Source: Erigeron canadensis
Lineage: Eukaryota > Streptophyta > Magnoliopsida > Asterales > Asteraceae
Assembly: GCF_010389155.1 (NCBI RefSeq)
Contig: NC_057769.1
Location: 13,020,735-13,084,734 of the forward strand
Length of the DNA stretch: 64,000 nt
Direction of reading: 5' to 3'
The notes under the pieces were generated by a model. That model did no database searches, was not told the DNA's origin, and saw only the letters and a program-made list of their open reading frames with translations. Positions 33,941-46,000 of the stretch are shown piece by piece (position 1 is the stretch's first letter; every line of letters starts with the position of its first letter). The translations under genes and the position numbers were made by a program.

Positions 33941-34855
33941 TTATGCGCAGCCTGTAATAATTGGCAAGATACTTGAAGTACTGGCTGAACCAGTCTGCTT
34001 CTTCTTCAACTCAGCAAGATACTTTGAACAATTCCGTTTCCAATGACCCGCTTCATTACAGTGATAACAAGGTAGGTTCTTAGCGGGATGTTCCTTTTTC
34101 GTCAGAGGGGTTTTATTAGGTTTAGGAGCAGCAACTTGCTTTCCTTTACCTTTAGCCTTGCCCTTTCCCTTTGGTTGTTTCCCTTTTTGGACCTTTCCCC
34201 TCTTGATCATGAGAACTTGGGGTGTAGCAGATTTCTTTAGAATCTTCTTTTCATACTCATTAGCCATGGCATGAAGTTCAGTAATGGTTTTATTCATGCT
34301 ATGCATAGTATAATTGCGCACAAATTCCTCAAAGTCCTTAGATAAAGACTTGAGAATCATGCCAATTGTTACAGGTTGCGCATAAGCATAATTCAACCTT
34401 TCCAATTGCTCAAAATATCCTTTCATCTTGAGGATATGAGGGCTGACCGGTGTTCCCTGCTCGTGTCGCAAGTCATGAAGTTGATCAATGAGGTCGAACA
34501 ACTCCACTCCAGCTTGCTTCTCGAACATAGACTTGAGTTCAGTGAGCATATCACTCGGAAATGAATGCTCAAATTGCTTTTGAAGGTCAGCATTCATGCT
34601 TCCCAACATCAGACAAGCAACCTCATTATGTCTATCATATGCAGCAGCATAATCCGCCAATTCTTCATTAGAAGCATAGGGACCGGGAGCAACGGGTCTC
34701 TGCTCTTCAAGGACTTGGTATTTCCTTTCAGCTCTTAAAACAATCCTTAGCTGACGATACCAATCGTTGAAGTTTAGTCCAGAAAGTTTTTCTCTTTCCA
34801 GCATCGACCTAAACGTCGATTGATGTATGTTTTGAGTAGGATTGGTTATTGCCAT
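33941..34855 (-). CDS. Copia-type Gag protein, intact frame, no pol
   Basis: A 304-residue protein from the ATG at 34855; an upstream in-frame extension lacks ATG. Residues 1-200 match the retrotransposon Gag family common in copia elements: an N-terminal L-N-F-N-D-W segment, then the S-M-F-E-K-Q-A and H-D-L-R-H-E-Q-G-T-P-V region. A lysine/glycine-rich basic linker (G-K-x-K-G-K repeats) leads to one zinc knuckle, C-Y-H-C-N-E-A-G-H-W-K-R-N-C (CX2CX4HX4C), near residue 265. Such Gags assemble virus-like particles and bind element RNA. It ends shortly after the zinc knuckle and is followed within about 50 bp by the LTR. No protease, integrase or RT is present, so the element would depend on enzymes from a relative. 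The frame is clean, unlike the neighbouring copia elements. Confidence 0.85.
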   Translation of the reverse strand: MAITNPTQNIHQSTFRSMLEREKLSGLNFNDWYRQLRIVLRAERKYQVLEEQRPVAPGPYASNEELADYAAAYDRHNEVACLMLGSMNADLQKQFEHSFPSDMLTELKSMFEKQAGVELFDLIDQLHDLRHEQGTPVSPHILKMKGYFEQLERLNYAYAQPVTIGMILKSLSKDFEEFVRNYTMHSMNKTITELHAMANEYEKKILKKSATPQVLMIKRGKVQKGKQPKGKGKAKGKGKQVAAPKPNKTPLTKKEHPAKNLPCYHCNEAGHWKRNCSKYLAELKKKQTGSASTSSILPIITGCA

Positions 34856-35744
34856 CCACAAAACAGACAGAAGTTCAATTATCAGTATTTTCAATAATAA
34901 TCCTTAAGAAATGTAATTTACCCTTGTTAAATTCATCTAACAAATTACTTTCACTAAGGCTATGATCCAACTTGACATATAATGATTTCATCAGTTGATC
35001 ACGTAGAAATGATGATATTCAAAAGGTAATCGAGGATCGATAATTGCATTCATGCAACTCCTAGAATTATGGGACTTACAACAACACTGTAAAGGGGTAT
35101 TAAGTGTTTTGTAAACATGTTTTGTCCCATCTTATGCCACGGGTCAAGGATCTCACCTCTTAACTCGTTTTAAGTCGCCCAATTAAGAACATGTAGATAG
35201 TCCACCGTTGGTCTCACAACGGAGTGGTAATCTACCTTGAGGAGATACAATTCGCCTACGGTCTCACGTAGGAGCGAAAAGCACTGGCAAGTGTTCTTAG
35301 CAAAGTGGGTGGCATTGACTTAACTGTAAATGGGTAATGCATTTGATGTGAATCAAAAGTTTATGTTTGAAGACTCATGCATAATCTTCATAACATAATA
35401 TTTAACAAAATCATTTGTATAGTCTTAACAACACAAGAGAGCTCGGTAGCTCCATTTGAACGCACAAAGAAGTGCAAGGGCAAAGGTTTGCGATGAACGC
35501 AATTAAAAATCCGCCCTTTTAGAAGGCTAACGCACTCCGGCTTATACCTCTCTTAGAGTTTGTTCAAATGTGTGAGCCGGTGTATCTCAAGATTGTAAGA
35601 CTCCAATTTTATTATTGAAATCTCTATTTCGATAGTTCTTAGTCAAGTTTATATTTTCCAAGAAAACAATTTTTGCATCACCTTTATACAACTTATAAAC
35701 ATGCAAAATTAAAACTTGCTAATTCCGAACTACTTAATCATGTA

Positions 35745-36532
35745 ACAAGTTAAGGTGGGCCACCTAAACATGGTTACTATGGTTCATGCATATGTTTAAA
35801 CCCGGCTGCCCCTTCCGAAGAAGAGGACCACATATATCAAGTTACCTTGATTGCGTAAGTCTTTAAACTATTTTAGTTACCTAATAATTATCACATAAAC
35901 ACATAAACATGCTGACTGGAAATTTCCATCAGCTTCATGACCAGTTTAGACCTGTTTCTGCTCCGAATCAGATTTCGACCAAAACTACAAAGTTATAGCC
36001 CTATGAGTTGAAAATCTACAGTCCGAATTTCGACTTCTAACTCATTACCGATTAAAAGATATGAATCTTTTAGTGAACTGTCGCAAATCAGAAAAATCAC
36101 ACGAAAAATTCACATAGTCACACAATTATCTAATAATTAACCCTAATTATTGGATCATCATGCTTTGCAAAAATAAATCTCTATATATTCAGTAAAATCA
36201 CAATTAATTTTGCATGAATTCCTTGTGATTTTACTATTATTTAACAACTTTAAATAATTAAGATACACATAACATGCAATTTATCACATAAATCATGTCA
36301 ATTCACAATTCAAAACTTGCTTGAGAGTTTCAATCATCCAATGAATTAGGTTAAATTAATTAAATTAAAAACTCTAATTTTTTTTATTTAATTAAACCGA
36401 TTTTTAATTGATTAAAATAAGAAAACAACTTTAAATTAGTTAACAATTAATTAAAAAACAACCAACCCTTAACCCCCCTTCAAGTTTTGATCTTTGTAAT
36501 GAATAGATCACATATGTGGCTCGTGATACTAC
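35745..36532 (-). other. Primer site and leader of the gag-only element
   Basis: Minus-strand untranslated leader between the 5' LTR (ending at 36533) and gag, starting with a primer-site-like AGTATCACGAGCC. It is closely repeated at 32523-33320. The stretch 34856-35744 continues toward gag without recognisable coding. Confidence 0.6.
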
Positions 36533-37223
36533 TGTTATAATATAAGCATATAATCATACATATAATCACGAGTAAGCACAACGAAAGAATCGAAACAAAT
36601 ATGCAATCAAATTAATTAACAAAGAATAGAATTAAGATGTGTACCTTATGCAAAGTTCCAATAAATAATAATAATAATATTATTATGATTTAGGGTTTAA
36701 AGCAAAACCCCTCTACGATCGCACACTAGACACCTCTTATACCGTATGCTAGTACCCCGATCACAAACCGAACAACACTTTGTTACTATCCCTAAACCTT
36801 AAAGCCAAAAATCCCTTTGGAAGGGGGAGATCGGCCGAACCAAGAAAGATGGATAAAAGAGGAGAGAATTGCTATGTGAATGAATGAGAAAACCCTTGAA
36901 TTAAGCCCTCTATTTATAGGGAATGAATAGGGTTTAATTATCTTGGTGAACAAGTTAAATCAAGGCTTACAAAGCCTTAATCAACCCCCCCCCCCATTTA
37001 GAATTAGGGTCCAACACCAATTTTCTAATTTCACATTTTAATCCTCCTCTTTAATTAATTAAATACAACTAACCCTTTAATTATGTTTAATTAATCATTT
37101 TGTGATCAAACTAGTTAATATATTAATTAATTAATATAGAGTTACAGTGTCATTTCGTGTAACCCCGTAGGCTTAAATTATTTTCGGACATGCGATTTAC
37201 AATAAAATGATCACACTCCAACA
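36533..37223 (-). repeat. 5' LTR of the gag-only element
   Basis: About 691 bp. On the minus strand it starts TGTTGGAGTGTGATCAT and ends ATTATAACA, homologous to 33321-33893 with indels, and contains 11 C in a row at 36985-36995. Its outer 50 bp plus flanking DNA are tandemly duplicated: about 37172-37308 and 37309-37455 are near-copies, so the duplication happened after insertion. Confidence 0.7.
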
Positions 37224-37455
37224 AAATACACATTTAAAAATTCAGTCAACTAATATAACTTTAATCAAACATTATAACATAAATTAAAATATTTAAGACG
37301 AAAGTGTATAATATAAATTATTTTTGGACATGTGATTTACAATAAAATGATCACATTCTAATAAAATACACATTTAAAAATTCAATCAACTAATATAACT
37401 TTAATCAACATTATAACATAAATTAAAATATTTAAGATGAAAGTGTATAATATAA

Positions 37456-38500
37456 GTATAGATAATATGTCAACGGTTTCAAGCTAGCTTCGACCTTAAG
37501 TCGACACACCGTTGAAAGGGGTGCCCACGGACTTACTATGGTGAACATTTCCATGAATAGATACCATGAACAATGTTAGTGATCTGGCTTCTTCTACTTG
37601 TATAATATTATTGTATGATTGCTATTGTCATCATAATGTTTTTTGTCTTGTCGACGATATTATTCATGTATGAACACTACTTTAAGCCGTATTTGGATTT
37701 TCATTTTTATTTTTCCATTTGGTTATCTAAGAAACTTGAAATATTTATCGGGCGAGTAAAAATTAATTTTAACTTTTCCTCGAATAGTTCAACTAGACGT
37801 TTCTACAAGTCTTTAGTTGAGTATTTTTGTGCTGCCTTTGACTTTTTAAATTTTTTATTGTCGGTATTTTCATGTCAATAACAAATATAATCACGATAAT
37901 TAAGGTCACTGAACATAGTCCTTATACCCCCTAGCAATAAGTTATTACAAAATATATATACATAAATAAAATGTGAAAGTTCGTTAAGCAATTAAAACAA
38001 TAAAAAACAAAACTTTCAACTTTTCCAATTTGACCACTATAAATAAAAGATTTCCATTATAAAAAAAAAAGAAATTAAACAACAACAAGATTTAAAAAGA
38101 TTAATTTTGAAATTTTAAGTTCAAGTTAGTGGCTTATTTGTAAAGTTTTTCACCTTAAAAAGATTTATTTGGGTTTGAATCTTACTTCTCACCTTTGTGA
38201 AGTGAATTAGTTTAGGAGTAAAAGTATATTAAATTGTCATTTAAAAAAAATAAAAAAATTTAACGTAACCAACTTGAAAAACTCCTTATTGATTATGTAA
38301 AAAATAAACCATTATTTATCCCCTTGTTGAAATGGGTCACTTGGGAATTCCACCCAGCCGTAGATCCCAAAACGTGGCAACCGTTTTTTGTCCTTTCTAT
38401 GTGTTCTTATTTTTTTATTACCGTATTTATTTTCATGGATATTATTTTATATCAACATTTGGGAAACGAAAATCGCCAATATTTGTATTCTATCCCCACC
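37456..38500. other. Upstream region of the dioxygenase gene
   Basis: AT-rich, with no coding sequence recognised. An 81-codon open stretch at 38324-38569 overlaps the presumed promoter and has no protein-like features. Confidence 0.4.
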
Positions 38501-38508
38501 TATAAATA
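38501..38508 (+). promoter_or_regulatory. Putative TATA box of the dioxygenase gene, with a 5'-UTR intron
   Basis: TATAAATA followed by a C/A-rich stretch. The first coding ATG is at 39326, over 800 bases away. A donor (AAG|GTATAAC at 38604) and an acceptor (AAACAG at 39315, ten bases before the ATG) would define a 5'-UTR intron of about 712 bp. Inference from sequence only. Confidence 0.4.
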
Positions 38509-39325
38509 CACACAACCTCACGTAAATCCCATACCGAATTTGTTTGAATCTTTTGGTATCAAGTTATAGCATCACGGGCAAGAGGCTTAAGCACAATTAT
38601 AAGGTATAACTTCAAATATCTAAAAACTTTTTCATTCTTTTAAGACTTTGATGAGTCCATGCTAAATTGTTTATATATCCATCTGAGAAACACTTTAATA
38701 CGTAAATCCACACAAATTCTACAAATATCTATAAACTGTCTATAAAGGTACTAGAATTCACGATCTATTGTGATAGTCATCACACGTACCACGGACCAGA
38801 ACTAATGCTTATTTATCTAGGCGGAACTAAATTGTGTGTGTAGTATTAGTATAATGTTAGATTATTCTTTCTCTAGTAAGTTTTGCCAGCCCTGGATTTT
38901 TGGCCTAATTAATTGATGAATATATTTACATGATTTAATGACGTAAATGATCATATTTTAGCGCTTTTTTTAACGGGTTAACAGTTAGCATTTAAGACAC
39001 TATAGTGACATCCAATCGGATAGTATGCGGAACATGAATCATGCATGACTGGGATGAAACCTAGGACCCACGAACCCCACACACCCGGCAACTTCTCCAA
39101 TGTAGTAGGTGGGGTTCGAATCCTGGTTGATTTTCTCAAAGTTTAAGACCTTACCAATGGTTATGAAGATAAATCAATTTGGCCTACTCTTGAAGCAAAA
39201 TTTTAGCCCGCCTATATATAGCATGTATGTTAAGTGATTATCTGATGGATTGATCGCTAATTATTCTTAGATGAATATATGAATTTTCTTTATATAATCT
39301 TTAGCTATGAAACAGGTTGGCTTTG

Positions 39326-41001
39326 ATGGCACTAGCATTTACAAATAGAGATGAACTCAAAAGGTTTGTGGTTGATGAAGGTCATGGTGTTAAGGGTTTA
39401 TCAGAACTCAACTTCAAAACTTTACCTGAACTATTTATTCAACCTCTTGAAAAAAGGCTTGATATGACCAAAGTTGTTCCTGGCGAGTCGATCCCAGTTA
39501 TTGACATGTCGAATTCTAAAGATCCACTTATCATAAAGTCAATATGCGATGCAGCCGAGAATTGGGGATTCTTTCAAGTTGTTAACCATGGAGTGCCCCT
39601 TAATGTACTTGACGACGTGAAGGATGCGACAAAGAGGTTTTTTGCGTTGCCTGCTTATGAGAAAAAGAAGTACTTGTTCAAAAACAGTCCTACCAAAAAT
39701 ATTAGACTTGTTACCAGCTTCATTCCAGAAATAGACAAAGTATATGAATGGAAAGATTACCTTAGTTGTTTTTATGTTTCTGATGATGAAGCCAAGGCAT
39801 TTTGGCCCTCCTCATGTAGGTAAATAGACCAGAATTTTTCTTCATATCTGCTTTTATTTAACGGCAAAAATATCTTACACCTAAACTACCCCGAATGTTT
39901 AGGATTGATCAGGACTTCCAAATATATCCCAAATATCCCCCTCCACCCCTCCTTCACACATGTAAGGAATGGATCTCAAAACCCAGATGACTGATCCCAA
40001 TGTAAAAAGATTTTATCAATGGGCTGATTTCCACAAATGTGTTTTAATCTTCCAGACACATTAGACTGTCCCTATTAGTTGGAGTTATCTTTTTCACAAA
40101 TAGCTTAATCAGCATGTCACATCAGCTTTTTCATCCATCTTTCCCATGAATACTTTTTACCCACAACGATAGACTGTCTGTACTAGCTTTTTCATCCGTC
40201 CCCACAAATACATAGGAAAGGCACCCATGGATTTCCCACAATCACCTACAGTGGCCTTCTTTATAAACATCCTCCACCTCGCCATGAATCACCTACAAGC
40301 ACCCCCATTGCGGGTAGTCTTATATTACACGTCTATGTTCTTTGTGGATACAATATTCAATCAAATTGGTCCATTTTGCTATAATTTGAATCAAATCGTC
40401 ATTGATATGATCTTGTTTATTATGCAGGGATGAAGTTCTGGAATATATAAACAAGTCAGAATCCCTTGTCAAGAGGCTACTAGAAGTGCTAATCACAAGA
40501 CTGGGTGTAACAAAACTTGACGGAAAAAACCAACCATTTCTTATGGGCTCGAGACGGGTGAACCTAAACTATTACCCCAAATGTCCTAACCCTGAGCTCA
40601 CCGTTGGCGTAGGAGGTCACTCGGATGTTTCAACCTTAACCATCCTTCTTCAAGACGAAACGGGTGGACTATATGTTCGAAAACTCAACAGTGACAACTG
40701 GGTCCATGTGCCTCCTCTTAAAGGTTCTTTGACAATCAACATTGGTGATGCGCTTCAAATCATGAGCAACGGTCGATATAAGAGCATTGAACATCATGTG
40801 GTTGCTAACGGGCAGGAAAACCGAGTTTCAGTGCCACTTTTTGTGAACCCTAGACCTAATGATGTCATTGGGCCATTGCCTCAAGTGATTAACAGAGGGG
40901 AGAAGGCTTTGTATAAGCATGTTTTGTATTCAGATTATGTCAAGCATTTTTACAGGAAGTCGCATAATGGCAAGGATACAATCGATTTTGCTAAGATTTA
41001 A
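39326..41001 (+). CDS. F6'H: 2-oxoglutarate/Fe(II) dioxygenase, feruloyl-CoA 6'-hydroxylase-like
   Basis: Two exons (39326-39819, 40428-41001) with GT/AG and phase 2 give 355 residues, the usual length. The N-terminal DIOX_N-type domain contains I-P-V-I-D-M-S and [12 protein letters not shown]. The core domain holds the iron ligands His229 and Asp231 (G-H-S-D-V-S-T) and His287, plus Arg297 and Ser299 (R-V-S) for 2-oxoglutarate. [18 protein letters not shown] and Y-S-D-Y-V-K-H-F close to the end point to the F6'H clade, which ortho-hydroxylates feruloyl-CoA on the way to scopoletin-type coumarins in the cytosol. Residue 288 after the distal iron ligand is His where Arg is common, and the segment [12 protein letters not shown] is unusual, so substrate preference may differ. 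The start at 39326 is the first ATG of the frame. Confidence 0.9.
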
Positions 41002-43070
41002 TCATGTATCTTAGAAGAAACAACAATATGAATTTATACACAGACTGCGCATAGCAGCAGGTAAATATGTCGTGGTTAAATATTAGTTGCTACGGCAATG
41101 TCAATTTATAATCTTTTTCTAGTGGTTTATCAATCCTCTCGTGATATATTGTATAACAGTTCTGTTAGTTTCTTTGTATTCGTAACACCATGTTATTCAA
41201 TGTTATGTAAAATGCCCGTTATGACAGTAAATATGGTGCATACATGCGTGAACGTATGTTTTTCAAGGAAACGTGTGTACCATTTGGGGAAAGGAAGTGA
41301 TAAATCTACAATACATATTAGTCATCTACAACAAATGCATATGTTTTACTGCACAGTTTATAAATGTGTAAAGCATACATTGTTGTAGATTACTAATAAT
41401 TGTTGTAGATATGTCATTCCCCTTTGAGGAAGAGATGATTCCAAGAAAATTAGCAGTTAACATTACATTGATTCTATGCAATTCATTTTCAGTAAGTCTA
41501 AGCAAGAGATTGACACGAGTTTAAAAACATTTTGTGAACCAAACACGTCTTTTTCATATGATCCATTCTCCCAAAGGTCGGCTATCATGCTTCCGTTTGC
41601 CAAAACGACTCGAGTAAACGGAAACTTAAGTAAAATCACTTAATATTTACCATCTAACAACATTGATAATTAACAATCACACATGATGCATTGGGAGCTT
41701 TCATATTTTCACAAAAAGTAGTCCAAGTCAAATAAAATTTGAGACTGAAATAAGAGTATTACTCGTATTTCATATGAAACCAATGCATATTTAATGATCT
41801 CAATATTTCTTAATCTTAATATATCAAAATATGTATTTATTCACATGAAAAGTTAAAAACTATAAAAACTTAGAATGAATACAGCCTTTTACGGTAAATA
41901 AAATTTGAAAAAAGAAAAAAAAAAAATCTTTCTTAATGCAACGAGCAGTACTTTGAAAGAAGAATATGTATTTCACATTAAAACAAATTTCTTCAAAATG
42001 ACCAAGAAAGTGTAGTTACATTTAATCGGTTACCTGTGTTGCATTGAAATAAAAGCTCAATTACTATGATAGCACAAACTCACAACAAATCACCAACATA
42101 TTAGATTTTCCTTTTAACCCGTAAAGATGGATGACGTGAAAAACTTTTTATCTAAGAGTTTGATCCTCCTTTCCTACCTAGAGGGTGTTATTAGATTTCG
42201 CTTTTCATTTAAGGTTTTGTGATTTTTAATACGAAATCGGAGAGCGTAATAATGATATTTTCTAATTTTGGACAAATCGGTATAAATAACAACAAATTCG
42301 AAGTTGGATTTTAATTGGTTGTTCAACTGAAAGAGAGCTCTGTTTGCACGTCTTATAGTTGGATGGAGTGTTTAAAAATTAGTACCTTGACAAAACTTGG
42401 ACTTTCTAGTCATTCTTTAAAGCACTTCACCAAACTTCCTAATATTTTAGATTATTAGATTTCAGTTTCATGTCATTTTCCCTTAAATGCAAAACATTTT
42501 CTAGAAGACAGATGATGCCATATAGTCAAAAACATGTATGGTGTGCTATATAAAGTATACATTTCTTTGGATAACAACACTGTCCCCTTTGCAACATAGT
42601 CAAAAGCATCTGCAAGACAGGAACACGACAGTGACCCTGCTAATATATACATGCATACAAAAACTACAGTTGTAGAAGGATGAAGTACTTGTCAATTAAC
42701 CTAATCGTCACCAATGCAGAAATCACTCGACCCTCAGTTGCCAAATTTTCATAACTGCATCGCTATAGATGCACAACTTATGGTTTAAACAAGCAAGATT
42801 TGCTTTGGTATTTCACTGACGGGACTGCAGAAAAAATGAATGTAATTCAGTTGTTTGACAAAAAACATGTGCGACTGATAAATCTAATGTAGAAAAAGCA
42901 AACATTAATATAAATGGCACTTTGTATCGTACCTTTGTACTGACCACATTAATCTTGCATAAATTCTTCCTAACCCGGCTGTAGCTTGTAGCACACAAGG
43001 AAAAAGAACTTGATATTGTCTACGCAAATTTAGCTTTGACTTTGGCTTTAGCTCTTGGTATGTCATAATC
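41002..43070. other. Intergenic region between two convergent genes
   Basis: It lies between the stop codons of the dioxygenase (+) and the DUF616 gene (-), so it should contain both 3' UTRs. A short motif (TTGTTGTAGAT) is repeated near 41380 and 41400. No other feature is supported. Confidence 0.5.
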
Positions 43071-46000
43071 TCACATGTCAGTAGCAACTTTAGGGTTCTG
43101 GCTTCTGTCTCTTCGTCTTCTTCTAATAGGGAGCTCTGTCGGGTTACTAACTCTTTTAGGTGTTCCATTATTGGGTACTGGCGGCAGTGGTGGAGGATTA
43201 GAAATTACTAATCCACCAGGAGGGGGTGGTGGCGCCCAATGCTCCAAGATGAATCGGTGGTACTTCTGCAGTGGTGGGGATGGAGGAATAGTTATGTTCG
43301 AATGGAATTTGTATCCCTAAGAAGTATATTAAGACTGAATTTTCATGGAATAAAGACTGCAACGGGCAAGCCAACTATAGAGTCTTTGCAGATATAGGAT
43401 TTGAATGTGCACCATATGCATTTCCCTCCAAGTAGGATCTCAAAAGAGGTGGCATAACATGTGGCAAATGGCTATGGTTAAGGGTAATTCTAATACAGGT
43501 CAAAGTGGGTCTCATAATGGGTATTTTACAATACTGGTCACAATGGGTCTAGTCGGGTTGGGTGGACCTCACCAACGACTTGTTCTCCACTGTTAGAACT
43601 TTGTAAATTTGTAAATGACTAAGGTACTGAACATGAATGCAAAAACTACATTATTAATACAATAATATTAACTTTGTTAGTTAGGGTTATCTTAATTCCC
43701 TTACTTGACCTTTTGTGTATATACTGAGGTTATCTCATATAGAATAGTAGAATACCAAGACAAAGTCTCACATCAACATGGTTGCAAGCATTTAAATACC
43801 CTTTACGTGACTTTTGGCTCGTTAGATACTTGATGTCTTTGCCTGTTTGACTTTTAACTAAACTTTTACCCATTTGCCAGTTAGAGATACTAACTTAACA
43901 CAAACCTACCAATTTCAAGGTAAATGGGCCAAAATTACAACCTATAAACAAGAAAGTTCGTTACCTGCACAACAAAGTTTCGCCTTTCACAATCCCAAAA
44001 CATACTGACAGTCCAATTTGTTTTGGACATGATCTTGTCCCTCACCGTGGAAAAACTAAGCTGATCCCTGGAAGTGAACCGGTCAACTTCATTGAACCAT
44101 AGACACGTAAAGAGGTTGGAGATGGGAATATGCTCTCGTATTACGACACATCCTTCTGGAACATCTGTAATATCAAACAATATTAAATTTTTCATATCAA
44201 GTAAAGCAACTCATTCATTAAACAAACATTTATAAAAACAAAGATGGCAAAATCAGTGGGCCAGGCAGGTTGGTTAACAGATCAAAGAAGATAACATTTA
44301 ATGTGGACCAAACCTGTGCGGGTTAAATTGACCTACCAGAACTTTGATTATTATCAGGTATCAAATATGATTCTAACGACTATACCATTACAATATACTC
44401 TAATATGTTAAAGTAAACTGATTTAAGAGGCTTAAACTTAAACCATTTGAACACTTTGGAGGGGACTTTCTGCCCAAACTTTTGACCCACTTGACCTACT
44501 TTACTTTTAGATAGCTATTTAAGCTTGAACCATTTGATTCTTTAGATTAACCAAAACTGACAAATATTCAAGTAAATGGGTTAAATGCCACCTCTAATGA
44601 AAATCAAAACTGAAAGAAAAGTACGTGTACTTCCTAATATTTAGATGAAACAAATGTAAAGAAATCTATAACATACAACCCCTCCTAAGTTGTCATACTA
44701 TTAACACATACTAGTACTTTAATTTCATAATCATGTTTTCACACACTAATGTACTAAAAAGTGTCTGAGGGTCAGCCTAACCCATTTATAACCATATTTG
44801 ACATATACTAAAATAGTGTCCTATCTTACCTGTAGCCCATTCTGACAAATTTGCCACCTCTGTTTCTAATTATCATTCATCAATGACAGTTTAAGAAGAC
44901 TTCATAGACATAAACATATTATAAGAGTATAGCCGGTTTTTACCAAAGGAAAACTTATCATGATACATTTTAAAGAACTCAATGCAACTTTCACAGGATG
45001 GGGTATGTATCTGGGGATAGGTCGTACCACTGGTAATGGGAAGTTTTGCCTCAGAATATGGGATCAACCCCTCCTTTTTATAAAATTCAATTTGAAAATC
45101 AATGGAAGCATTGTCATACTTTGCAGCAGCTTTATTAGCCTCAGCTTCTACGAACACATCAAAACGCTTATAATGTCTAGAAATTGCAAAACTTGCACTC
45201 TTTCTCCACAAAAACCTGAAATTTGTGGTGTCAGATAGATAAACTAAATACTAAACACATCAAAACTTACGAATTACATTTTGGCTAAAATGAATGTATT
45301 ATCATGCACAATCAAAATCAACAAAGTAGAAGACATCTTTAAGCAGAACATGTATGAACATTCTTTGCTGTTCAATACAAAAATAAAGAAATGTAACGAA
45401 TCTTGCGATTTTCAGACTCCATTTTATCTCCAAATTTTCAAAAGATGTATATACTGCTTTAGAAAAAATAAGTTGACTACTAGTCACCAACCATAAAGTT
45501 TAAATAATGAAATATTTTCAAAGAAAATATAATATGGATATTGTATTATCATCATGTAACTATTTTCTACAGCAACCTGGCTACAAATCTATTAAAAGAC
45601 AGTTGTCATTTAAGTTCACAAGATCCACATTACTATGAAAACTAAATCTAAATGGCATGCGTAACAATATTTTGTCTAACGTGGGATGCTGTTATATCTA
45701 TGGATGGTCCGGCCCTTTCATGGATTCCTGGAGTGAGGGCCGGGCATCCTTTGGATATACAAAAGGAGTAAAATGAAAAATGTTAGACCGTTCTCAACAG
45801 TATTATGAGGAACTCTTTATGACTTTTGAAATTACTTGAGATCTCACAGCCAGATTTGTAACATTATCCAAAAAGTTAGTTGGATTATTGGTGTTCCAGA
45901 GCCAGTTTTGGACACATTAATCAGTACTCAAACCAGACTTACGTGTGGTTGTTCATAGATGGAGGGGTTTAATCTTCCATGAACTATCTAAGTTATAGAT

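Noticed and set aside
38324..38569. 81-codon open frame upstream of the dioxygenase
   Set aside because: It overlaps the putative TATA box and shows no homology. Likely promoter or 5'-UTR sequence.
15103..41001. Metabolic gene cluster of P450, KAS and dioxygenase
   Set aside because: The P450 is a dead fragment, and the KAS and dioxygenase lie more than 20 kb apart, separated by retroelements, with no shared pathway evident.
43075..43320. Plus-strand Gly-rich open frame
   Set aside because: It is the antisense shadow of the proline-rich last exon of the DUF616 gene.
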